Positions 47,301-56,858 of a stretch of 64,000 bases of DNA are shown here, piece after piece; position 1 is the stretch's first letter; the number at the start of each line of letters is the position of its first letter. The notes under the pieces were generated by a model. The model did no database searches, was not told the DNA's origin, and saw only the letters and a program-made list of their open reading frames with translations. The DNA is from Rhytidiadelphus loreus (taxonomy: Eukaryota > Streptophyta > Bryopsida > Hypnales > Hylocomiaceae). The stretch covers positions 20,181,001 to 20,245,000 of the forward strand of contig OX344763.1 of NCBI GenBank assembly GCA_947034895.1. The letters run 5' to 3'. The position numbers and the translations under genes are program-made.

Positions 47301-48706
47301 GATACAAATTTGGGAGCAAAAGGTAGCCGAAGCACGCGGCGAAGTGGAAATCAACGTGGAGTTAGGTAATCACAAAATCTCCGGAAGAATTATCTCGCTG
47401 ACGACTTCCAAGGACAATTTAGAAAAAGGGGAGCAGATCTTCAAGGTTCAGAGATTCCTTGGAAACGAGATCGTGAAAATGTTCCAGAGCGCAGAGTACT
47501 GGCTCATTCCCGGCTACAGGTACTTGAATTGAGACTTCTCCACCGCCATTTCATGAAATTAATGAAATTCCACGCCATGATTTGAAACAAATGAATTATT
47601 TCCAAGCTCTACGGATCCGTTGTATTTGGGGATGACATGCATTCGCTGCTTTGTTTGTAACAGATACCTGCCTACCAAAGGGAAGCGGTTGAGGAATCTG
47701 TGCAGTTCCAAAGTGGATGCTCTACTCCATGCCGTAGTCAATGGCCGGCGAGAAGCAGTGCGAAAGGGGGAAATGAGCGATGATGGCAACCCAGACTTTC
47801 TGGGTCAGATGCTCGCTGCGGCAACGGAAGGACGGGACGGAAGCGCGCAAGAGTTCAACATGGCATCAGTGTTTAGCCATTTCAAGCTCTTCTACTTCGC
47901 AGGCCAAGACACAGCGTCGAATCTTTTGACCTTTGCGATGCTAATGCTGGCGTTGCATCCCGAATGGCAAGAGCGTGCGCGCACAGAGGTTTCGGAGGTC
48001 TTGGGTGAGCAACGGAGCTGGAATGCTAGTGCGTTGTCCCAACTGAAAGTGGTGAGTATGCTCATTCTCCGCTTCATGAGTGCATCGTGGTCAATGTTTT
48101 TTTTTCTTCTGAAAAACGATACCCTACGTGTACGTGAAGGTCAGATTCGGCATAAATTAAGTCATTTTTGTAAAAAAGTGCCTGTAAGACTGGGAGTCAG
48201 TTGGAGCTTCTTGAAGTTGTTCTTTAGTGATTGATGAATGAAGTTAACATCTAGTGGGTTTTTTTGGACATGGGATTCAGGTGGGAATGGTATGTAATGA
48301 AACCCTACGATTGTTTCCACCTATTGTTTTTCTGACAAGAGTGGCAACGAAGGATTTGCAACTGAAAGGATTGTTTGTGCCCAAGGGCATGACAATCGAA
48401 TGTGCAATGACAGCCATTCACCAAGACAAGGACTACTGGGGAGCCGATGTAGGAGAGTTCAATCCGGGAAGATTTGCCAATGGAATATCGGAGGCTTGCT
48501 CACACCGACAAGCATTTTTCCCTTTCGGATTGGGTCCAAAGACTTGTCCGGGGAATAACTTGGCAATTATGGAAGCCAGGATCGTGTTGGCTATGGTGCT
48601 TCGACGGTTTCAGCTGCTGCCTTCTCCGAACTACAAGCACCATCCCACACTAATCGTGCTGCAAAAGCCGAAGTTCGGCGTGCCCATCATTCTGAAAGCG
48701 CTGTAG
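44386..48706 (+). CDS. P450-D, CYP72-clan cytochrome P450 (5 exons, 531 aa)
   Basis: Exons 44386-44683, 46318-46544, 47263-47519, 47664-48051, 48281-48706; 1596 nt in frame with GT..AG introns at the same places as in P450-B. Seen: N-terminal anchor (about 8-31), WEPLRLRRIM, GVRGPPFKFLLG, WRSERR, I-helix AGQDT (340-344), K-helix ETLR (397-400), FNPGRF (450-455), and heme loop FGLGPKTCPG with Cys479. The heme loop has Lys477 where nearly all P450s have Arg contacting a heme propionate; Lys keeps the charge but is rare. Predicted ER-bound monooxygenase, substrate unknown. Intron 1 (1634 bp) is swollen by three MITEs, including one ending 55 bp before exon 2. Exon 3 begins after GTAG rather than the GCAG of P450-B. 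Likely functional, but the heme-loop change makes activity less certain. Confidence 0.9.
45093..45333. mobile_element. GTTAAAATGG-TIR MITE in P450-D intron 1, 241 bp
   Basis: Left GGTGAATTTTGTTAAAATGG, right CCATTTTAACAAAATTGACC. An inner second pair (CGGTATTCTACATGCCATTT / CCATTTTAATGGAATACCG) gives nested foldback ends. Intronic. Confidence 0.8.
45602..45754. mobile_element. 153-bp CACTA MITE, copy 3, in P450-D intron 1
   Basis: Starts CACTACAAGAAAATGGGGGT, ends CCCCATTTTCTTGTAGTG; target duplication TAA (45599-45601 and 45755-45757). Same orientation and length as 23192-23344, with more changes in the right arm (GTCCATGAAGTC, GATAAGTTGTTTATAT). Confidence 0.92.
45937..46263. mobile_element. 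TAAGGTAGGAGG-TIR MITE just 5' of P450-D exon 2
   Basis: Left TAAGGTAGGAGGTTC, right end GGACCTCCTACC. An internal hairpin at about 45977-46068 pairs CCCACCTCCTCAAATGTACA with TGTACAATTGAGGAGGTGGG less one base. It ends 55 bp from the exon 2 start, so it replaces part of the normal intron 3' end. Confidence 0.8.
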
Positions 48707-49164
48707 ACTGCCTGAGCGATACGCTGGTTACTTTGTAGATTTATAAGACGTGTGTTATTGAAATATATGGTGATGTTGTCAAGTGGAGCAATTGTGGTCG
48801 TCATTGCAATTGAACTGGCTCTAAATTGCGTACGTGTTCTAGCATTTCCAATCTCTGTACGGAGGGTTTGAGTGTTTGACGAATAAAATTGTGATATGTA
48901 GCTCCAGTAAGTTACATACATATACCGATAGACCCTTCGCACTGGTGTACCACCGTGCCACAAGGATTGGTCCTAGCCGTCTTGCTGGAAGTCTAAAGGA
49001 GATTCAAGATTCCTTTTGCATGCATAGTTTGGCACTTTATGAATAACTATAAAATCGATTTTCTATTTTAAAAATATACGTACTTGTACCCAAAATTGAT
49101 TGGGTCGGGTATAGATATGGGTCCAAATTACGTGTCGTTAGCTTTACTTGACCTAGATGTATTC
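48707..49164. other. 3' flank of P450-D and dispersed repeat
   Basis: The first 200 bp is collinear with the 3' flanks of P450-A and -B (GATTTATAAG, TTGCAATTGAACTGGCTCTAAATTG). From 48960 the block GGATTGGTCCTAGCCGTCTT...GATGTATTCTCAA is a copy of the repeat found at 19658-21042. Confidence 0.6.
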
Positions 49165-50830
49165 TCAATTGCGAGACGTTATGTACCATCGAGCAATTCA
49201 CGCGTTCGCGTGGCAGTCTGCGTGGCAGGGAGGCCCGTTCGCCGACTGCAGATCGCCGTCGACCTCCGCTCGCATCCTCTTCCAAACTCCTCTTGCAAGT
49301 TGTTCCTGCGCGAAAGCTGTGGTTCCGACACTCTTTTCGTCACCTGGTGAAGTTTTGTTTGTCCGATGGCTTGTCCGATGGCTTTCTTGTTGGGACACAT
49401 GTAGCAGCGACGACCTCGGTCGCCATTGCCGGAAGAATGGCCGGGTGAGCGCCTTCCTGCCCCTCCATTCCGTCCAACAAACGAAGGACATCCGACCCGC
49501 CCGCCTCCAATGTTCTAATTTTTTTAATTTTTTTTTAAAACCAAAAGAACAGGAATGATGAACCCCTGTCCGTTACTGTACCCCGATCTGTCCGTTAGCC
49601 GATGAACTTCAGGGGTCGCCCGGCGATTCTTCCGGCGCCATTGGCGAGGTCGTCGCTGCTACATTCTACCCTTTCTTGTTTGCTTAGAATATTCGTGTTC
49701 TCACAATTTTGGGAAAGAAAAGGGACGAAAGCCCAATGTAAAATAAAGAAGGGGAGCTGGTACGACTGTGCAAGCCAGCACCCGAGGCATCAAGCCTATT
49801 TCGATTGCGTATTTGGTTGCCGTAAGCGCCGTTTCCTTCGATTCTGTTTTCAAAGATTCCATTTTTAAGCTGTTACGAGGCTGTAAGTACCGCCATTCAA
49901 AGATTGAAAAACATGAAATTCGATCAATTGTGTGCTGAATTAGAAATTGGATAATGATTGAGGATATTCCGGATTTCCGAAACCATGATCTGTTGCTTCT
50001 TGCACTGATTCGTCCAGGCGACGGGTGAGTCACAAGGCCAGAATCGACTATCAAGCTAGCTGATAACCAGTTGCGGTCTTGCGAACGTCCATTTCGTTAA
50101 GTGGGTGGAATTCCAATAATTAATTTGGCCCCTTTCAAAACACCTGTTCTGAAACATAATTCCATACTTATCCTGGATTTAGACCTTCATGTACATATGT
50201 GTCACATTTTTTGGCACTGGAATCGCGCCACTCTCACAAAATTGATGTTCGTGATGGAATTTCGACGTGATCTTGCCGTGCTACCTTCGACATTCTAGCT
50301 TCAAGAAGCAGGTCATGTGAACTCTGTCCGGTGACATTTGCTGAGAGTAGGCTTAATTAGTACTCTTCCCGGTACTCTTTCGAAAGCCACGGTTGAATTG
50401 AGACAGGGCCTTGGTAGCGAAGAAACAGAGTTTAATGTCTACTGACGGGATTCAGAATCACGCCTGTTCTTTTGATGTTTTCAAGATTCACGCTGAACGC
50501 GATCTTCTGATGAGCCAATTTTCGATCCTCAACAGCACGATGCACACAAGCGCATGTGCTTCACAGGTAAAGACCAGATGAGCCGTCTATCCTTTCCTCA
50601 AGTTGTGTTTAATGAATACTTGAGTGCATGTATTGAAGGACCGTCTATCGAATCGACCAAGCCTGATAATCTCTTCTTGGTCTATCACCTACAAGAAATT
50701 AAGTCCAATGTGTACCGTGAATGCAGACGCTGAAAGAAAACGAACACTTCAATCCTAGCGCATCCTCTTTCTCTTTCCAGAACAGCGACTTTTGAATATA
50801 GCCAGAGCATCGTTCATTTATTCATACGAA
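49165..50830. other. Composition island, unexplained, more GC-rich than surroundings
   Basis: 49180-49830 is rich in CG-containing words (GTTCGCCGACTGCAGATCGC, GACGACCTCGGTCGCC, CGCCCGGCGATTCTTCCGGC) unlike the rest of the window. Open frames exist on both strands (49157-49558 and 49602-49868 +; 49198-49491 -) but none shows a domain I recognise. It may be a remnant 5' end of a gene, or a mobile element from a different composition class. Confidence 0.4.
50554..50733 (+). CDS. Small unrecognised ORF, 59 aa, possible exon remnant
   Basis: ATG at 50554 to TGA at 50731-50733; the same frame is open leftward to about 50500 (SSDEPIFDPQQHDAHKR). It contains FPQVVFNEYLSACIEGPSIE and has coding-like codon use, unlike the AT-rich filler. 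It could be part of a decayed gene in the 49.2-51.1 kb island. No family recognised and no promoter seen. Confidence 0.25.
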   Translation: MCFTGKDQMSRLSFPQVVFNEYLSACIEGPSIESTKPDNLFLVYHLQEIKSNVYRECRR

Positions 50831-51135
50831 ATTGACTCAGCCGGCGGTTGTCGACATTGTCTGACGTACACACCATGGTGCAAAATTTCAAAAAATTGGT
50901 ACCGTAATACGTATGACTCTCTCCAGCCATATCCACCTGGGGCTGAAACTACACTATAATAAGCAAAAGAAAAGTATGAAATGTGCAAGAGGTCACTAGT
51001 AATCCAGTATCGATCGAGCTTTCTCTTTACCTCGTTGAGAGGTGTCGTCTGGTGCAACTGGAGATGGAACAATACTGAAGAATAGCACTCCAATTTGATC
51101 ACATAAGGAAGTACTTGGAACAAAAAGCATCTGAC

Positions 51136-51427
51136 GGGGAATTTCATTAAAATGGCGGTATTCAGTGTGCCATTTTCAGACCGCCCAGTCTGAATCGTAA
51201 AAGCGACATCTAGGATAGGTATATGTTTCATAAATATAAGACTTATATAGATTTCAAAATGTGCAGTCTGAAATGTGAAAGTGACATCTATGAAATCTAT
51301 AGATTGCAGAAATCTAAAAATATATAGATTTAAAAAATCTAGGAAGGTTGTACATTTCAGACTACCCAGTCCGACCTGTAAAAACTGCCAAAATTGCAAA
51401 ATTTTGCCATTTGAACGAAATTGCCCA
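51136..51427. mobile_element. GTTAAAATGG-TIR MITE, 292 bp
   Basis: Left GGGGAATTTCATTAAAATGG, right CCATTTGAACGAAATTGCCC. The interior alternates AGACCGCCCAGTCTGAA-type foldbacks with ATCTAGGATAGGTATA motifs. The long antisense open frame at 50818-51444 begins in this element. Confidence 0.82.
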
Positions 51428-51887
51428 TATCTTCCAAACAACAAGACTGCACATGTTGAATCGGCAAGGTCGATATGTAAAAAACTAAGTGATCCTAAAA
51501 ACTAGGTGAAAATGCCTACCTCATGCTCTAAGTACAAAGTCTTGTTAGTAATCCTAGCTGTACAAACTTGGACATATATAATATTAACCTCATTATTGGC
51601 CAGTAAGTTGTAGAAGAATTCATTTGCACTTCAAGAGCATCCAATCATTCAAGTACTTCCTCGGTTCCTCCATCCCATACATGTTACAATCAAATGATTT
51701 TATAGTGAATGTTCAAGTACAAAACATTCAACTGAATGTGGCTATTAGAGATAAAGTGTCACACACAAATAAGGATAGATTTTGATAATAAAAGAAGACC
51801 TCTTGCACAACTAGCCATCTACCTTGTGTTCAGAATGATTTGTCCACAAATAGCTTGGAATTCAATAGATTTATTGAAAAGGTCAAT
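51428..51887. other. Intergenic with dispersed repeat
   Basis: No gene. 51560-51740 repeats the TTGCACTTCAAGAGCATCCAATCA block found at 20770 and 22340. Otherwise unremarkable. Confidence 0.5.
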
Positions 51888-54422
51888 CACTACAAGAAAT
51901 TGGGCTATTTTGTGACTGCGGAAGAATGACTGCGTGTCCGATGCGACTAAACAATGACTGCGGCTCCGTAATTGCACCGGATTTTCTGGCTCGACATCTT
52001 CCAAGTCATTCGGGAGTTGCGAATGTGATTGTGGGATGAGTGGTTTCAAAATGCCAAGGTTTCATCCTTTGAAGTCTGTCCAAAATGCCGCCAAGCATCT
52101 GACGGAAAGTCCGTAGTTGTGCTAGAGTAACAAGGAGTCATACATTGTCATTGCGAGTCACTTGTTTCTAACTACATAGTCACCTCCCAATGACTTCAGC
52201 ATGACTTAACAACTTAAAGACGGGGTGTTTTATTTCTTTTAATGTACTTTTCTTTTACTGTAGTATGAGTTTCCTCTTCCATTTAAAATAGAAATTGTAG
52301 AAGTATTTTTGAAAATTCATGAATTCCTCTTGTAGTATTTTTTTTTTGACTTGGACTTCTATCTTTAGGTCTTATGTAACTTTTTATTCTTCCTTGAATT
52401 TGCATTGAGTACAAAATTTTACTTCATCTTTAGTTTAATTAGGTCTTTTAAATGACTAAAATGTAAAAGAAGAATGTACGTACCTCCAAAACCTAAAAGT
52501 GTAATTCTTATCCCTATTTTTTATTCTCCATCACTAGGTTTTTTCACTACATCTTTTCATTCACAAACCCTACTCTTTTCATTTTATATTTCTAAAATTT
52601 ATTATTCTCCCTATATATTTTCTTCTTCTAAATTTTTTTCTTTTTTTTGTGTGATTATTGTTCCTACTTTTTATCATCCTTTCAAGTCTGAAGAGTACCG
52701 GCTGTACCGCAAGTCATCTTCCTTTTATTATCTTGTCTCCTTTTCTCTTATTTTTTCCCATGCATGGATTTATTTTTTGCACAATCCCTATTTTGGGTTC
52801 CTCCTCTCTATTTTTTTTATTACCTATAATCTTCTTTGTGGTATTATCCCTACTTTTTTGGAGTCCATATTATTTTCATTAACTCTTGTCTTTATCTAGT
52901 CCCGCAATGTGCTGAAAAACTTATTTTTTCCACTTTAAATGCAAATATCTTGCAATCTATGCAGTCAAAAATTCTGAAATTTTTTCCACACTTTTTTATA
53001 CTAGTTGGGTGTTAGATCCTATGTTTAGATGTCAAAGAAAAACATTTTAAATTCTTTTTTACTCTTTGCTACAAGAATGGCAGTTTTTAGTGTTTCTTTG
53101 ATAGAAAAAAAACCTCGCTCCTGTAGGGGTTAAAATGATGCACTTTTGGAGACTTATTTTTCTTTTGATTTTTTTCTCTATTTACTAATGTTTTTTTCAT
53201 AAGAAACTAAAAGAATAAAGTTAGATTAACAATGAAAAGGCCAAAAACTAAAATTTAGATGACATTTAGCACCTCTAAGAAATAGAAAAACAATTTTTAA
53301 TTCTAATTTTTATAAAACTATGTTGATAACTTTTACAATGTCTATGTTTCATCCATTGGTTTTTGTTCACAACATTGTTAAACTTCCAATGTAGACTTAA
53401 TCAATTCCATTGTAAAGGCCATAGTCAAAAGTGAGTAAACTATGTGACTGTATCTTGACTACGATTTACTCTAACGCGACTACATAATGACTTCTGCGTC
53501 ACTATTCTACTATTGCATCAACATTTTACAAATCCCACATGGTTTGTCTTGCCTCCTACCACCCTACTTGTATAAAAGGCTTGTTATTTGAACTCTTTGT
53601 ATTTTCACACTAAGAGGCTTTGACACATATGCAAAATATAGTGTATTGTGTATCATGTATTTGTATATGGTGCATGATGAATGAATCATGTATTTGTACA
53701 TGGTATATGGTGTTCAGTATATGATAAACTCATTTTCCACATTTCACCACAACTTGAAAATAATCTTCAAATCTTTTAGATTTTAGAAAATAATATTCAC
53801 ATTTCCTAGATTTCAAAATATAATCCTAGATTTCAAAAAATAATATTCACATTTCTTAGATTTCAGAATATAATCCTAGATTTTAGACAATAATATTCAT
53901 ATTTCCTAGATTTTAGAATACAATCTTAGATTTCAAAAGAAAAATATTCACATTTCCTAGATTTCAAAAAATAATATTCATATTTCCTAGATTTTAGAAT
54001 ACAATCCTAGATTTTAGAAGAAAATATTCACATTTCCTAGATTTCAGAATATAATCCTAGATTAAAAATAATAATATTCAATTTTTCTAGATTTCAAAAT
54101 ATAATCCTAGATTTCAGAAAAGGATTGAAAAAGGGGTCATTTGTGACTACGGGATGACTTCAGAATGACTGGCCACGTGGCAACATGGGAGTCATTTCCT
54201 TAGACTTCTTTTTGCTTTACCACTTTGGAAGTCCCTAAATCCTTCATCCATTTCTACATCTACTTTTTCATTCGTCGGTGATAATAAAAGTAGAAGTCAT
54301 ATATAAACTACTTGTCCACTATGACTCCAAGGCCACCAAGTCATTCTGTAGTCACATGTGTCCGGAATGACTGCGGGGCAATCATATATTGAAGTTGTAT
54401 TTGTGGCCACTTTCTTGTAGTG
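51888..54422. mobile_element. Non-autonomous CACTA element, 2535 bp
   Basis: Ends CACTACAAGAAATTGGGC and GGCCACTTTCTTGTAGTG, with target duplication AAT (51885-51887 and 54423-54425). Many subterminal (A/G)TGACT and GCGACT motifs in both orientations, typical of CACTA. No transposase: the long open frame at 52474-52899 is T-rich low complexity. Inside are a TTAA-family right terminus (ends 53129) in reverse-related sequence and a minisatellite. The tips match those of the 153-bp MITEs, so one transposase could mobilise both. Confidence 0.9.
53760..54125. repeat. Minisatellite, about 50-bp period, in the CACTA element
   Basis: Repeats of AATATTCACATTTCCTAGAT followed by TTCAGAATATAATCCTAGAT, some units half-length, roughly seven in all. 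Tandem expansions like this are common inside non-autonomous elements. Confidence 0.8.
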
Positions 54423-54619
54423 AATGTCTTCTCATCTTTGATCCATTCAACTTCAAATTGCTATAAAAAAAATCAATTTTTAGAATTTTTTTATAAGTAA
54501 AGTAGATAGTAAACTAAACTTCTTGTGCTTCATTTCATTAGCTAATGTCTAAAACAAAAGAAATCATGTTCAATCCTAAAACCATGTTTACAACTCATTG
54601 CAAATGGAGACAATAAATT

Positions 54620-55434
54620 GGCAATTTCATTGAAATGGCGGTATTCCGTGTGCTATTTTCAAACCACCTAGTTTGAATTGTAAAAGTGACATCTAGGATA
54701 GGTATAGATTTGAGAAATCTACGACAAGTATATATTTTAGAACATGTGGTTTGAACTATAGAAGTGACATCTAAGATTGTTGTAGATTTCAAACATCTAG
54801 TAAAGATGCCCATCATTGCAAGAAAGACCAAACGATTTTGGTAGCGTTCTGTCAAAATTGTAGTTTTCTATGCGTAGTAATATGAGTACTATAGTACTAT
54901 GAAACGAAACAATCTCAATCGTTGATTTGAAAAATCGACAGCTAATGGTACTTTTGACTACTTGTAAGTATTGAAAAATTATTATTTGAAAAAAAAAAAC
55001 ATTTTGTCATAGACAATAGATACAATTAAATATAAATTAATAATAATTAGAAAATCATAGACAAAAATAAATAAAAATTGGCCATTTGTAAAGACTTAAT
55101 AGTGATCACCATTGGCCAATTAGAAGTTGACAAATGAGCTAAATTGAAATTTAATTATAAAATTATTTTTCAAAATTTCTAAAATATAACAAATCTTATA
55201 CTTTTTGAGTTAGTCATCTTCAATAAAAATTTCAAGTCCATTGGCTTCATTTCCCAAAAGTTACGACCGATGGCAACTCTGTTACTTCAATTGTGACTTG
55301 AAATAGGACTGTCTTTCCTGCAATCACTAGATGTAGATTTTAAACATCTAGAAAAATTGTACATTTTAGATCGCTTGGTCTAAACCGTAAAAAGTGCCAA
55401 AGTAGCAGAATGGCACCATTCTAACGAAATTGCC
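54620..55434. mobile_element. GTTAAAATGG-TIR MITE split by another element
   Basis: Left GGCAATTTCATTGAAATGGC, right end ACCATTCTAACGAAATTGCC. The normal interior (GTGACATCTAGGATAGGTAT; AACATCTAG) is interrupted after 54815 and resumes at about 55330 with GATGTAGATTTTAAACATCT. Without the insert it would be about 300 bp, as in the sister copies. Confidence 0.8.
54816..55323. mobile_element. TTGCAAGAAAGAC-TIR element, 508 bp, nested
   Basis: Left TTGCAAGAAAGACCAAACGA, right end GTCTTTCCTGCAA. The interior is collinear, in opposite orientation, with the 718-bp element at 62688-63405 (GGTAGCGTTCTG, AGTACTATAGTACTATGAAAC, TCATCTTCAATAAAAATTTCAAG, ATGGCAACTC). No coding capacity; superfamily not assigned. 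Confidence 0.8.
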
Positions 55435-56160
55435 TATGTAACTAATGTAAGTAATTGAAAACAAATGAAAAACTAAAAGGGACTAGTATTATAGGATGGA
55501 GGGAGTAATTAGGAATGAATGCTCTTTCATAAGATAGGGGGCCTAACTTCCTTCACTTATACTAAAGGAGATTCTTTACTTGAAGTCTAATATATTTATG
55601 GATCTTCATCAACACCTCCACTTGCTACTTTCAAGCACTACAAGTTTTTTCAACATCCCATGTAATCATAATGCAAAATTGTACATAATTATGATGTCTT
55701 GGTGTATTGCATAGCTCAATTAGTTGACATAACTTAACATTTAAGTTTCTATTTATGTAAATTTACATAAATAATGTCACCTATAAACATTCAATGTAGC
55801 CCCTCCACTTACTTCAATTGGATCAATTTCAAAAAACTTGGACCCTCAAGGCCAGATTAAGTATCCCACAAATTGTAGAATATCATACCAAGGTGGCCGA
55901 GGTTGGCATTCCTTGTGGAATAATAAATTGGAGTTGAAAAATTATGTGATATGTTATACAATAAAAATTAAATTTTTTTAATATTTAATATGTTACATAA
56001 TTAAAAATAGAAAAAAAATTGTTTTCAATTATAAAGGTTAATTTTAAATACATCATTGTTCAAAAACTTTAAGCTTTATTTCATTAGAAAAAAAATGAGG
56101 CCTCCAGAGGGTTGCTTCAAAGTGACCAAACAAGGCTATTGTTTTCAAAATAGTCCCTGG
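55435..56160. other. Intergenic, no gene seen
   Basis: AT-rich. A block at about 55545-55700 (CTAACTTCCTTC...GATTCTTTACTTGAAGTCTAATATATTTATGGAT, then CATAATGCAAAATTGTA) is similar to 23690-23900, so this is part of a dispersed repeat. No protein motif. Confidence 0.45.
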
Positions 56161-56458
56161 AACGGATATTTTGTTAAAATGACAATATTCCATAAACTTG
56201 GCACTTTTAAGTTCAGACCATGTGGTCTGAAATGTAAACTAGTCTTAGACTTTAGACCATGTGATCTGACATGTAAATTAGTCCTAGACTTTAGACTATG
56301 TGGTCTGAAATGTAAACCAGTCCTAGACTTTAGACCATATGATCTGACATGTAAACTAGTCCTAGACTTTAGACCATGTGGTCTGAAATCTATACCAGTC
56401 CTAAAAAATGAATGGAAAAATGGCTTAAGAATACTGCCATTTTAACGAAATATCCGTT
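56161..56458. mobile_element. GTTAAAATGG-TIR MITE with 39-bp tandem repeats
   Basis: Ends AACGGATATTTTGTTAAAAT and ATTTTAACGAAATATCCGTT are inverted with one mismatch. The interior has about five 39-bp units of CTAGACTTTAGACCATGTGG plus TCTGAAATGTAAACTAGTC, each containing a near-palindrome (AGACCATGTGGTCT). The repeats make an open frame of 129 codons by chance of length (39 = 13 codons); it is not a gene. Confidence 0.85.
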
Positions 56459-56858
56459 CTGGCCGGAATCTAGCTGCAGAGAAAAGTCAGCTTGGGTGAA
56501 TATTGCCGAAGCAGTTAGCCCCGACGACTAAAAAATTTTAATTTTTTTAATTTTTAAATAATTCTTTTTTTTTCTTTTTTTTCAACTTTTCTTTTTTCTT
56601 TTGTTTTTTAGAAAAGAAATATAAAACTGGAACCCTATGCCACTGGCAGCATTGGAAATTACAGGTTTGAAGTGGGCAATTTTAGGGGAATTTTCTTTTT
56701 TTTTGCCAAAAAAAAAGATGGGAGGGTAGTGCAGCTGTTGCTGGAGTAGCCCTCTGTAGGCTTCATTTTTTCTCTAATGTAAGAAAAAAAATTATCAATT
56801 GTGACCACCTAGTATAAATGTATGCTACTTTGGCTTCTAGACATTTTTGCTATTTTAG

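Noticed and set aside
50818..51444. 208-codon open frame on the minus strand
   Set aside because: Its first half is a GTTAAAATGG MITE (51136-51427). Only the distal part could be coding, and that is noted in the composition island finding.
52474..52899. 141-codon open frame in the CACTA element
   Set aside because: T-rich low-complexity sequence (Phe/Ser/Ile/Tyr-rich); no CACTA transposase domain.
56056..56445. 129-codon open frame with a 13-residue protein repeat
   Set aside because: The repeat is the 39-bp DNA tandem repeat of a MITE; the ends are inverted repeats and the frame is open only because 39 is a multiple of three.
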